A DNA stretch of 64,000 nucleotides from CAWFZT01 sp963820415 (GTDB lineage: Bacteria; Chloroflexota; Anaerolineae; Anaerolineales; Anaerolineaceae), in NCBI GenBank assembly GCA_963820415.1, contig CAWFZT010000004.1, forward strand, positions 124,001-188,000, in the 5' to 3' direction. The position numbers and the translations under genes were made by a program. Positions 16,788 through 24,685 of this stretch are shown here, piece by piece (position 1 is the stretch's first letter; each line of letters opens with the position of its first letter). Under the pieces are notes generated by a model. It ran no database searches and had not been told where the DNA came from. It saw only the letters and a list, made by a program, of their open reading frames with translations.

Positions 16788-16878
16788 ATACCTTTGTTAA
16801 TCTATTTCATATCAAGGTATAATTATTTAGAACTTTAGTTCTTTCATAAATCCCTATTTCATATACCTTGAAAGGTAT
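16788..16878 (+). promoter_or_regulatory. Methyltransferase promoter with ATACCTT/AAGGTAT operators
   Basis: A promoter is visible as TTGTTA (16794-16799), 18-bp spacer, TATAAT (16818-16823). The half-site ATACCTT (16788-16794) sits at the -35 and AAGGTAT (16814-16820) at the -10, forming a spaced dyad around the promoter. A compact copy, ATACCTT-GA-AAGGTAT (16863-16878), overlaps the ribosome-binding region just before the start. This pattern suggests repression of transcription, and perhaps translation, by one dimeric regulator. Confidence 0.5.
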
Positions 16879-16887
16879 TAATGGAAC

Positions 16888-18312
16888 ATGGTTGACGACT
16901 TCAAAGGTCGGATATTCTATGATGATAATTTAACGATTCTCAAAAAAATTGAGAGCGGTTCAATTAATTTAATATATATAGACCCACCTTTTAATACGGG
17001 CAAGAAACAATCTCGGACGCAAATTAGAGCGGTGAAATCTGAGAATGGTGATAGAAGAGGTTTTAAGGGGAATAATTATGAAACCATTGAGATTGGAACC
17101 AAAGAATATGATGACGATTTTGGAGACCTTTTTATAGAAGAATTCTTAAAACCCCGATTAATTGAAGCGTATAGAGTTCTTTCTAAAAATGGGAGTTTAT
17201 ATTTTCATATCGATTATCGAGAAGTACATTACTGTAAAATATTGTTAGATTCAATATTTGGTCGAGAATGCTTTATCAATGAGATTATTTGGGCTTATGA
17301 CTACGGCGGAAAAGCGAAGACCCGTTGGCCAGCAAAGCACGATAATATTTTGTTTTATGTAAAAGACCCTGATAATTATATTTTCAATAGTAGTGCTATT
17401 GACCGCGAACCTTATATGGCCCCTGGATTAGTAGGCCCAGAAAAGGCTAAATTAGGAAAATTGCCAACAGATACTTGGTGGCATACGATAGTTCCAACAA
17501 GTGGAAAAGAGCGTAATGGGTATCCAACTCAGAAACCTTTAGGAGTTATCAATCGGATTATTCAGGCTTCATCACTTCCCGGTCAAACTGTATTAGATTT
17601 TTTTGCGGGAAGTGGAACGGTGGGAGAAAGTTGTTTACGACTGGGTAGAAATTTTATATTAATAGATAATAATCCCGTGGCTTTAGAGGTCATGGCTAAA
17701 AGATTTCCAAAATCATCAGAGATAAAGTGGATAGACTTTGACCCAACCTCATTCCAATCGGATGATGTAAGGATTCCAACAAAAGAAGAAGAGATAGCCC
17801 AACCTGATTTTGAAATGCTTGCTTCATTGGCAATGTATATCAGAAATGATATAGAAGAACAAAATGAGGTATGGGAGTTTAGTTCTTTTAGTTGGGTAAC
17901 ACAATTACCTGCGGCAAGTAAAGGAAAACTAGGGAGAAACCTTATCGCTTCTTGGTGCGCCGCGAAAGGTTTAACAATTGCTTACCCGAAGGATACTAAA
18001 GCTAGTCTTATAATAAATGGTTACAGAATTGCCACAAAGTTTTCAACGTTATGGTCGGAGGGTAGTTATAAATTCCAACAAATTCGGAATGAAGGTTATG
18101 ACTACTTAATATGCCTAGGTATATCCCCATCAGAAGCTCATTGTTGGGTATTTAATCGAGATTACATTATTGATAAAGCGAAACCTCAACATAAAGGAGC
18201 TGATTTAATTCTTACGATAAATCCTGAAAACCTTCCTGATTGGGCTTGTATAGGAGGAGGTAGGTTAGATGAAGCCATCCATATTCTGAAAAATCTCAAG
18301 AAAAAAATGTAG
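16888..18312 (+). CDS. Beta-class DNA methyltransferase fused to inactive nuclease-like domain
   Basis: A 474-residue protein. Residues 1-285 are an amino-methyltransferase with motif IV 'LIYIDPPFNTGKK' (about 28-40) before motif I 'VLDFFAGSGTVGES' (about 233-246), the order of the beta class; DPPF suggests N6-adenine or N4-cytosine methylation. Residues about 310-474 are a second domain clearly paralogous to the next gene: 'LPAASKGKLGRNL', 'INGYRIATKFSTLW', 'YKFQQIRNEGYDYLICLGIS', 'EAHCWV'. In it the Asp and the Glu of the partner's D-x9-ExK motif are Ser and Ala (IATK), so cleavage activity is probably lost. It likely serves in target recognition or pairing. The gene is AT-rich and horizontally acquired. 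Confidence 0.88.
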   Translation: MVDDFKGRIFYDDNLTILKKIESGSINLIYIDPPFNTGKKQSRTQIRAVKSENGDRRGFKGNNYETIEIGTKEYDDDFGDLFIEEFLKPRLIEAYRVLSKNGSLYFHIDYREVHYCKILLDSIFGRECFINEIIWAYDYGGKAKTRWPAKHDNILFYVKDPDNYIFNSSAIDREPYMAPGLVGPEKAKLGKLPTDTWWHTIVPTSGKERNGYPTQKPLGVINRIIQASSLPGQTVLDFFAGSGTVGESCLRLGRNFILIDNNPVALEVMAKRFPKSSEIKWIDFDPTSFQSDDVRIPTKEEEIAQPDFEMLASLAMYIRNDIEEQNEVWEFSSFSWVTQLPAASKGKLGRNLIASWCAAKGLTIAYPKDTKASLIINGYRIATKFSTLWSEGSYKFQQIRNEGYDYLICLGISPSEAHCWVFNRDYIIDKAKPQHKGADLILTINPENLPDWACIGGGRLDEAIHILKNLKKKM

Positions 18313-18320
18313 GGCCATTT

Positions 18321-18878
18321 ATGCAAATGACTGTACCTGAAACTTCCTCCGATTTTAAACTCCTTGCGACCGCTTCTTCATATATTCGTTCAGATTTTGA
18401 GGAAGGGTATAAAGGATGGGTGAATAGCCCCTTTGAATGGATTCTGCATTTACCAGCGGGCTCAAAAGGTCGACTTGGAAAACTCCTTGTCTATCAATGG
18501 TGCGCCCTGAAGGGTTTAGCAGTAGATAGATGTACGGATTCAGAAGCAGATATGTTAATAAATGGACATCGAGTGGAAGTGAAATTTTCTACTCTCTGGA
18601 AAAGCGGAATTTATAAATTCCAACAGATTCGCGACCAAAATTATGAATACTCTGTCTGTTTGGGCATATCTCCTTTTGAGGCACATTGCTGGGTATTAAG
18701 TAAAACAATTTTGAAACGTTATGTTATTGGTCATCTAGGCCAACATACTGGAAGTGTTGGAAAAGAAACTGCTTGGATAACAGTTGACCCGAATACCCCT
18801 CCCGAATGGATTGCTCAATTTGGTGGTACGTTGGACAATGCTTTTTTGGTCCTGAAGGGTTTTAGCAGAAGGCATTAA
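18321..18878 (+). CDS. Putative restriction endonuclease, paralogue of MTase C-terminal domain
   Basis: A 185-residue protein starting 8 bp after the methyltransferase. It aligns along its length with the methyltransferase C-terminal domain ('LPAGSKGRLGKLLVYQWCALKG', 'YKFQQIRDQNYEYSVCLGIS', 'FEAHCWVLS'). Unlike that domain it has 'EADMLINGHRVEVKFSTLW' at about residues 75-93, a D-x9-ExK arrangement typical of PD-(D/E)xK nucleases. The simplest reading is the restriction subunit of a type II-like system, acting alone or as a heterodimer with the methyltransferase. No family name is recognised; the assignment rests on the motif, the synteny and the paralogy. Confidence 0.7.
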   Translation: MQMTVPETSSDFKLLATASSYIRSDFEEGYKGWVNSPFEWILHLPAGSKGRLGKLLVYQWCALKGLAVDRCTDSEADMLINGHRVEVKFSTLWKSGIYKFQQIRDQNYEYSVCLGISPFEAHCWVLSKTILKRYVIGHLGQHTGSVGKETAWITVDPNTPPEWIAQFGGTLDNAFLVLKGFSRRH

Positions 18879-18936
18879 AATTTCTTTTTTACAGATAGTT
18901 ATACCTTCGGGAAAGTGGATCACCGGAAAGAATTTT

Positions 18937-19761
18937 CTATATGCTATAGGCCTGTTTGATCGAGTTCAACCCTCGCCTGGCCACCTGCAGGGCGCTCTCT
19001 CCCCCATAATTCTCTATAAACAGCTCTAACGAAAGATAACCGCCATAGCCAATCTGGTGAAGCAGTCCAGCCAACTCGTGCGTTGGCAGGATGCCCTCAC
19101 CGGGAAAGACGCGGCCCTCGATTTCTTTTCCGTCAGGTCCCTCGAGGTAATCGTCTACGTGGACGATGCCGATATTGGCGCCGTTCAAGTACTTCAAGCT
19201 GCTCAGGGAACTCCCCCCGATATACAATTGGTAATGATCCAGCAGGATTTTAACGTCGGGTAGCCCGCTCTGCATGGCGACGAACAGCGCATCGCTCAAC
19301 CTGGAGAGCGGTTTGGTCATGCCCCAAAATTCGAGGTAGGGCTCGATCCCAACTTTGCGCGCCAGGCTGGCCAGCCGGGCAAAATAGCCCGCCATAGCAT
19401 CGAGCGAGACATTGCCGACATTGCCGGCGGGTGGGGCGGCCACCGCCAGGCAGCCCAGGTCAGCTAACAGGCGCAGCTCCCGTTCGGCCTGGGCTAGAAC
19501 TTGTTCACGCACCTGATCGTCGGCGTCGGCCCAGGGATAGAAGGCAATCACATCCACAATGGGGATGCCGAGATCGGAAACGAAGGCTCTGAGAGCGGAG
19601 ATCGTTCCACCCGTTTCCAGGTAAGCCAGGATATCTTTCACCCACAGCTCGATTCCTTCATACCCGGCCTCAGCGGCAATCTGCACCTGCTGTTTGACAT
19701 CCAATGCGAAAGGAAGGAGCGTGGATGTGTTGAGGGAGGTTTTAAATGGAAACATATTCAT
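18937..19761 (-). CDS. Sugar phosphate isomerase/epimerase (xylose isomerase-like TIM barrel)
   Basis: A 274-residue AP-endonuclease-2/xylose-isomerase-like barrel. The expected metal-binding residues are visible in order: Glu in 'PYLEFWGM' (about 145), Asp-His in 'ILLDHYQLY' (about 177), His in 'GIVHVDDY' (about 203) and Glu in 'YLSLELF' near the C-terminus. It probably isomerises or epimerises a sugar or inositol derivative. It lies 7 bp downstream of the HAD phosphatase gene on the same strand, so the two probably act on related metabolites. Confidence 0.82.
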   Translation of the reverse strand: MNMFPFKTSLNTSTLLPFALDVKQQVQIAAEAGYEGIELWVKDILAYLETGGTISALRAFVSDLGIPIVDVIAFYPWADADDQVREQVLAQAERELRLLADLGCLAVAAPPAGNVGNVSLDAMAGYFARLASLARKVGIEPYLEFWGMTKPLSRLSDALFVAMQSGLPDVKILLDHYQLYIGGSSLSSLKYLNGANIGIVHVDDYLEGPDGKEIEGRVFPGEGILPTHELAGLLHQIGYGGYLSLELFIENYGGESALQVARRGLNSIKQAYSI

Positions 19762-19768
19762 AATCCTT

Positions 19769-20458
19769 TCAGAACAGCTTAGCTAATGCCCCTGGCAAGG
19801 CACCTATGTCCGGCAGGAGCAAGGTATGGGGGGCCTGTTCCAGCTTTTCTCGCGAATGCGCCCCGCACCAAACGCCGATGTTCCAGCGCACGCCGGCGTT
19901 CCACCCGGCCAGCAGGTCAAGCACGGTATCGCCCACCACGGCCACCTGGTGCACGTCCGTTACTCCCAGGCTCTCCATGGCGTGAAAGATCAGGTACGGA
20001 GCCGGGCGGCCCAGTGTCACGTCATCGGCGCATACGACCGCCTGGACGGTGGTAGGGGTCCATCCGGTGGCCTGAAGGATCAAGGTGGTGATGAAGCGGT
20101 CAAAACCGGTGTTGAGCGCAATTTTCACCTGGTGGCTGCGCAGCCAGGCAAAAGTCTCTTCAACCCCTGGAATGACCTGGACGCCGCCGTGGGAGTAGCG
20201 CGCCGCCAGGTTGTCACGAAATGCGGAAAATATCTCTTCAGTTATTACATCGATTTCGGGAGCGCCTGGAGGGCAGCGGCGTTCCACAAAGCGGCGGATC
20301 ACCTCACGTTTCGAGGCGCCGCGTGCCTGCTGCAGTTCTTCATCGCTGACCTCAATGCCAGCCGCATGCAGGGCTGCCACAAAGGCTTCCGGCACCTGTC
20401 CGGAGTCGCGGATGGTCGTGCCACCCAGATCGAAAATGACCAGTTCGAGATTGTCCAT
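19769..20458 (-). CDS. HAD hydrolase, phosphonatase-like
   Basis: A 229-residue HAD-superfamily protein. Motif I is 'IFDLGGTTIRDSG', where the usual second Asp is Gly as in the phosphonatase (PhnX)-like branch. Motif II is 'IALNTGFDR' (about 113), and motif IV 'VAVVGDTVLDLLAGWNAGV' (about 182). The helical cap (about 20-95) is of the C1 type. It could cleave a phosphonate such as phosphonoacetaldehyde or simply a phosphate monoester; the Lys of true PhnX was not clearly identified. It forms an operon with the isomerase. Confidence 0.8.
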   Translation of the reverse strand: MDNLELVIFDLGGTTIRDSGQVPEAFVAALHAAGIEVSDEELQQARGASKREVIRRFVERRCPPGAPEIDVITEEIFSAFRDNLAARYSHGGVQVIPGVEETFAWLRSHQVKIALNTGFDRFITTLILQATGWTPTTVQAVVCADDVTLGRPAPYLIFHAMESLGVTDVHQVAVVGDTVLDLLAGWNAGVRWNIGVWCGAHSREKLEQAPHTLLLPDIGALPGALAKLF

Positions 20459-20624
20459 TTTCCTCTGTTGTTTTTGCGGTATCCCTTACATCGGCTCGTT
20501 TTCCCCTTAGCCTGTTGATCTGATCGCATTGTTTTACTATATCAACAAATCTGAATTTAGTAAATCTTTCATTATTTCCTCTTCAAGGTTACTCCTGGCG
20601 CCTATTCAGTCGCGGCATGGTTTT

Positions 20625-21665
20625 TCATGCGGAGGCGGTTTCCTTCTGGTTCCAGAGTTTTGCGAACTCAGCCGTCTTTTGCGCATCAAAGATGAAACTG
20701 CCTGCCTTGTGAGCCGCATTGTTATATAGGGGCAGGAATTCAGGAAGGTGTTGGATACAGCGGATGACCAGTTCTCGCGGATAGGCCTGTTCTATTGTTT
20801 GCACCATTCGCGCTCCCAGGTAATGCCCGGCCGGCAGCAGCATTTCCTCCATATCGAAAGCCACCCTGCCCAAAGCTTCCCAGCAAGGATCATATTCCGC
20901 GCCAGGCGCCAGCGACATATCCAGAACTGTCTCTGCCCGGGAAAAGAACTCCTCCTCTTCCCTTCGCAGCCTGTCCAGCCGCCCCTGGAAGGCATCCGCG
21001 GGTGGTTCATCTGGCGACGCCCTAAGCACGTAACCAGGGGTAAGGTAATAGTTGGCCATGCCTTCCATAAGCAGGTTCTCCACGTGCATCACGGCGATCG
21101 ACCGGCCCGATCGTTCTTGCATCAGCGCCTGTCTGACCGTGTCCTGGGCGCCCCAATAGCGCACGCACACGTGATGCATTTCATGTGAGACAGCTTCTTC
21201 GAAGGTTTTGCGGTCGGCTATCCCTGACAACAGGCTTACTCCCATCTCGCCCTGGTGTACGAAAGCGTTGTTGGCCAGGTCGACCGTAATGTGGATAGTC
21301 GAATTGAGGGGGGTATTGGCGGGCAGGTAGGCCAGGATGTGCTGGGTTATCACAGATACATCGATTTTACTGACCCAGGCCAGCCTGTCCTGTACAAGAT
21401 CGATCTCTTCGACCGCCTGCCGGAACCCTTCGGCCAGCCGGCTAATAACCATCCCAGGTGGGATTCGGTCAGGCTGGTCAAAATTGCGGATTAACCCGGC
21501 GATAATTTCTTGGGTGATTCCACCCCATTGGCAATAGAAATCGACGAAGAATGAATTGCCAGCCAGGAATTTTTCCATTGTCTCTTCGCTGATAGTATGT
21601 CCTTCTTTTACCTGCAGCAAGATTTCTAATAGAGACTGGGCTCCCATCAGTTCAATGGATAACAA
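20625..21665 (-). CDS. Zinc metallopeptidase-like protein (HEMHH motif)
   Basis: The start chosen is TTG 21665, with AGGAGGT six bases upstream; an upstream in-frame extension overlaps the chromate-transporter gene and is unlikely. The product is about 346 residues. The zinc site is 'EEAVSHEMHHVCVRYW' (about 185-200), with a downstream Glu in 'LLMEGMANYY' about 43 residues on, a gluzincin-type layout resembling the DUF5700 putative peptidases. No signal peptide or membrane segment is seen, so it is probably cytoplasmic. Substrate unknown. Confidence 0.72.
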   Translation of the reverse strand: MLSIELMGAQSLLEILLQVKEGHTISEETMEKFLAGNSFFVDFYCQWGGITQEIIAGLIRNFDQPDRIPPGMVISRLAEGFRQAVEEIDLVQDRLAWVSKIDVSVITQHILAYLPANTPLNSTIHITVDLANNAFVHQGEMGVSLLSGIADRKTFEEAVSHEMHHVCVRYWGAQDTVRQALMQERSGRSIAVMHVENLLMEGMANYYLTPGYVLRASPDEPPADAFQGRLDRLRREEEEFFSRAETVLDMSLAPGAEYDPCWEALGRVAFDMEEMLLPAGHYLGARMVQTIEQAYPRELVIRCIQHLPEFLPLYNNAAHKAGSFIFDAQKTAEFAKLWNQKETASA

Positions 21666-21715
21666 TGTAGACCTCCTATCCAGAAAGATTATCGAGAGCC
21701 ATTGGATTACGAATT

Positions 21716-22228
21716 TTAACCCCAATACAGCAGGCAGCCGGCCAGGGCCGCCAGCGCCAGGATCAGGATGATCGGCACGCGCTTGCTCAAAGCCAACCCC
21801 AGGGCGCAGATAGCAATGACCACTGAGCGCCAATCGATGATAGCCGTGCGTGCCAGGCCCAGCGCTACGGTCAGGGTCAGACCGATAACACCCAGCCCCA
21901 GCCCGCGGCTGAAATTCTCCACGCCTGGAAGCTTTTCCATGCGGTCGTAGATGGTCGCCACGCCGACGATCAGCAGCGGCGGCAAGCTGAGAGCGGCCAG
22001 CGCCAGCCCGGCGCCCAGCCAGCTAAAAGTCAGGTAACCAAGGCTGATGCTCCACAATCCGGTCGGGCCGGGGCTTACCTGGCCAACCGCAATGGCAGTA
22101 ATGAAATCCGACTCGTTGGCCCAACCCAGGGTCACCAGATCTCTATGGAGGAAAGGCAGGTTTCCCAGGCCCCCGGTGGAGAGGATGGATGCCTTCAGAA
22201 ATAACCAAAAATAAGTCAGAGGGTTGAT
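21716..22228 (-). CDS. Chromate transporter family protein, second half (ChrA-like)
   Basis: A CHR-domain membrane protein. The first usual start codon would be GTG 22135, but conserved sequence extends upstream: 'INPLTYFWLFLKASILSTGGLG' and 'NLPFLHRDLVTLGW'. The best start is an ATC codon at 22228, where family members have MNPL, with AAGGAG eight bases upstream. It is about 170 residues with 5-6 helices and the CHR signature 'AVGQVSPGPTGLWSISLGYL'. It overlaps the first half-gene by 13 bp. Paired short CHR proteins act together as an anion (chromate/sulfate) exporter. Confidence 0.8.
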   Translation of the reverse strand: MNPLTYFWLFLKASILSTGGLGNLPFLHRDLVTLGWANESDFITAIAVGQVSPGPTGLWSISLGYLTFSWLGAGLALAALSLPPLLIVGVATIYDRMEKLPGVENFSRGLGLGVIGLTLTVALGLARTAIIDWRSVVIAICALGLALSKRVPIILILALAALAGCLLYWG

Positions 22229-22848
22229 GGCGTGCTCTCCTTATCCATCGGTTTTTCTTCAGCCTGTTTTTTCTTGACCGGGATGACTGCCAGAAAGAAA
22301 ATTGAAGCGCCTCCGCAAATCAGGAGCAACAACACCGGGGAGAGACCGGTGACAGCCATGAGCACCGCCGCCGAAGCCAGGATGAGCAGGTGAGCGCTCA
22401 GGCGCAGCGGGCCTTCTTTGTGCGCCCGGGTGAGCAAGGTCTGTCCCATTTGAATGCTCATGGTGACACTCAGGCCGACCGTGGCGGGCAAGATACCTTT
22501 CATAGCGGCCTTGACCACCGGCAGGTCGCGGATGGCCGAAAACCCGGCGGTCATCAGTACGGTCGCCAGGGCGCTGGGCAAAAGCAGGCCTGCCATGGCG
22601 GTTGCCGTGCCGGGCCATCTCAACAGGCGGTAACCGATCAGAGCAGTGAACTTTACCAGGTTGATGCCAGGTGAAATCTGCACCATGGCCCAGTCGCGCA
22701 CGAATTCATCTTCTTCCAACCAACCTTTCTTGATACAGGCCTGGTGGATCAATAACAGGGTGGAAGTGCCACCTCCAAAGGATTGGATTCCAATAACAAG
22801 CCAGATTATGAAAATATCCCAAAGGTTCGCTCGTTGTCGATTGACCAT
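22216..22848 (-). CDS. Chromate transporter family protein, first half (ChrA-like)
   Basis: A 210-residue CHR-domain protein with the N-terminal signature 'WLVIGIQSFGGGTSTLLLIHQ', 'EDEFVRDWAMVQISPGINLVKFTALIGY' and five to six membrane segments. It makes the other half of a two-gene short-CHR transporter with the overlapping downstream gene. The C-terminal tail is charged (KKKQAEEKPMDKEST). Chromate specificity is a family label only; the physiological substrate may differ. Confidence 0.85.
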   Translation of the reverse strand: MVNRQRANLWDIFIIWLVIGIQSFGGGTSTLLLIHQACIKKGWLEEDEFVRDWAMVQISPGINLVKFTALIGYRLLRWPGTATAMAGLLLPSALATVLMTAGFSAIRDLPVVKAAMKGILPATVGLSVTMSIQMGQTLLTRAHKEGPLRLSAHLLILASAAVLMAVTGLSPVLLLLICGGASIFFLAVIPVKKKQAEEKPMDKESTPSTL

Positions 22849-22882
22849 CCCTCAATTCTAATCGAAAAAAAAAACGGTTACC

Positions 22883-23767
22883 TTAGTTTTGCCGGTTGTA
22901 CAACCGCAGGCACTCTTCTTTACGGACGCCGCCGATCACTTCCAGCATCACGGGGGATTTTTCCACAATTTCATTCGCACTGACCTGGATCCTGGATTTA
23001 ACCAGCCAGGTCGTCTCTTCAATCGAGGCGCCATAAACGATGCCGGTCAGGTTGGCCCATATCGCCAGGGAGGAGCACATTGGGCAGGGTTCGCAGGTGG
23101 AAAAGAGCAGGCAGCCGCTCAGGTTTGCATCACCGTAAACTTTTACAGCTTGCCGGATGGCGTTCAGTTCAGCGTGCAGGCTGGGGTCTTTTTCGATGAT
23201 TGCCGTATCGTGCGCTTTGGACAGGATTTGGGCGCCATGAGTTATCACTGCGCCATAGCCCTGGTTGCCTTCCTCCATCGAAATAAGCGCCTCTTCTATG
23301 GCAGCAGCCATGCTTGTCTCAAAATTAACCCTGACGATGCGTTCGCGGCAGTGCGGTGAGAATGGTCTGATCTCGGAATAGCTGCGTAGAAAGCGCAGCC
23401 TGGGGTCCAGCTTGGACAGGAAAGCCTGGGTAGATTTTTCGTAAGCTGCCCGGCAGACCTTGCGTGTATCCATGGCGAGCAACCGGCAGGCTTCTAGGGT
23501 GGGGCAGGGATTGCTCGAAAGCCAGATGACCTCGTCTGGGTTTTCTTCGACCACCGGAAGCTCTTTTTCGTTGAGCCCCATGTAATCGAAGAAAAGTAGT
23601 TCATAAGCCTGGCGGGAGGAATGGATGCCTGGGTCGCTTCCTCCTGGGAATTTTCTTTCCAGCCAATCCAGGCGTTTGCGGGTGACTGCCGCTTCAATTT
23701 CGCCCAAACTGTTCTGCCTCAGCCGTTCGACCTGCTCGTCGATCTTACTCGCGAAAGTATCGCTCAT
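22883..23767 (-). CDS. Nucleoside/cytidine deaminase-like protein with N-terminal extension
   Basis: The start chosen is ATG 23767 (MSDTFASKIDEQ); the open frame continues upstream but encodes implausible basic sequence. The C-terminal half (about 150-294) is a CMP/dCMP-deaminase fold with the zinc site 'SLHAELNAIRQ' and 'STCEPCPMCSSLAIW', as in guanine deaminases and TadA-like enzymes. The N-terminal ~140 residues ('QAYELLFFDYMGLNEKELP', 'NPCPTLEACRLL') are not recognised. It should deaminate a base or nucleoside; the substrate is uncertain. Confidence 0.82.
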   Translation of the reverse strand: MSDTFASKIDEQVERLRQNSLGEIEAAVTRKRLDWLERKFPGGSDPGIHSSRQAYELLFFDYMGLNEKELPVVEENPDEVIWLSSNPCPTLEACRLLAMDTRKVCRAAYEKSTQAFLSKLDPRLRFLRSYSEIRPFSPHCRERIVRVNFETSMAAAIEEALISMEEGNQGYGAVITHGAQILSKAHDTAIIEKDPSLHAELNAIRQAVKVYGDANLSGCLLFSTCEPCPMCSSLAIWANLTGIVYGASIEETTWLVKSRIQVSANEIVEKSPVMLEVIGGVRKEECLRLYNRQN

Positions 23768-24125
23768 GGCAGGTCCAAGGCGAAATAAACGTCGCCATCT
23801 TGAGAGAGGGTGATGTGGAATCCACAGTTTCGGCCGTTTTCTCCGAGCGCGGTAAGATCGCTCCACATCTGACGATCTGTCCCTGGGTCCACGCAACCAG
23901 AAAGGGGGCCGTAGAATAAGAGGTGGCAATTTGGTCTTCAGGGTGAAATGGCAAGGTGGTGATTTCTGGCAAACTCGCCTACCTGTTCTACTGGATTGGC
24001 TTATTGAGTTGGACCTGGTTATTGTAACATATCTGAAGTATTGTCTGAACCTGATACTTGTAATATTTGAATTATATGATATGATGACTATGTTTACCAA
24101 ATAAATATAATTAAAGGAGAATCTA

Positions 24126-24500
24126 ATGAATGACAATCATGAAAAATTGCTGAATGGGATTTCGGAACAGATGAAACCGGTGCTGGATTCGTCGCAGCAA
24201 GCGATATATATTTACCTGGATGACACGCACTTAGTTTGCAACTCCAGGTTCGCCAATCTTTTGGGATACGCTTCTGCACAAGAATTGGCCAGCGTTGAGA
24301 AAAATCTTCTCGCCAAATTGGTGGTTGACAAAAGCCAGGAAACCCTGGTGACGAATTATCGTAAAGCCATGGAAAAGATGGTCGGATCGACCTTTCCGAT
24401 CACCTGGCGTAAGAAAATGGGCGGATCGGTAGATACGACTGTGATATTGGTCCCGATCTCTTACGAAGGGCATCTTTTTGCGCTGCATTTTATCTCTTGA
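24126..24500 (+). CDS. Small PAS-like sensory domain protein
   Basis: A 124-residue protein with a PAS-type core: 'VLDSSQQAIYIYLDDTHLVCN', 'RFANLLGYASAQELASVE', and a closing beta sheet ending 'LVPISYEGHLFALHFIS'. There is no output domain, so it probably works with a partner. The ribosome site AAAGGAGAA is strong. It is monocistronic, divergent from the deaminase gene. The ligand is unknown. Confidence 0.7.
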   Translation: MNDNHEKLLNGISEQMKPVLDSSQQAIYIYLDDTHLVCNSRFANLLGYASAQELASVEKNLLAKLVVDKSQETLVTNYRKAMEKMVGSTFPITWRKKMGGSVDTTVILVPISYEGHLFALHFIS

Positions 24501-24685
24501 AATCCTGACTGTGTTTATTTTAAAAAAGGAGGGTGATCAAGCAAACGCATGGTCACCTCTCTTCTATTGGCCTTTTCCATCGAGTATGCCAGAGATTAGG
24601 AAATTGAAACCCGGCTGTCCTGGTTTCTGGTGGTAAAATTCAAATTTACCCGCTAGATAAAATTAAACTCAGAGGTAGGCATTAC

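Larger units (their letters stand above)
15025..18905. other. AT-rich defence island
   Basis: Base composition changes abruptly to AT-rich at about 15,025 and back at about 18,905. The segment holds only the Shedu-type gene and the methyltransferase/nuclease pair. Codon use (many AAT, ATA, TTA, AAA) differs from the GC-rich neighbours, which points to horizontal gain. No integrase or flanking direct repeats were seen. Confidence 0.7.

Noticed and set aside
23764..23892. Small gene ending in an ATGA overlap with the deaminase start
   Set aside because: The last 42 codons look protein-like (ending VYFALDLP), but there is no convincing start and the frame is short; kept as a possibility only.
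22883..24136. Deaminase start at 24136
   Set aside because: The upstream 120 codons give an implausible basic sequence and overlap the divergent PAS gene promoter; ATG 23767 fits better.
24530..24580. Terminator after the PAS gene
   Set aside because: Only an imperfect GAGGGTGA/TCACCTC pairing with no clean T-run could be found.
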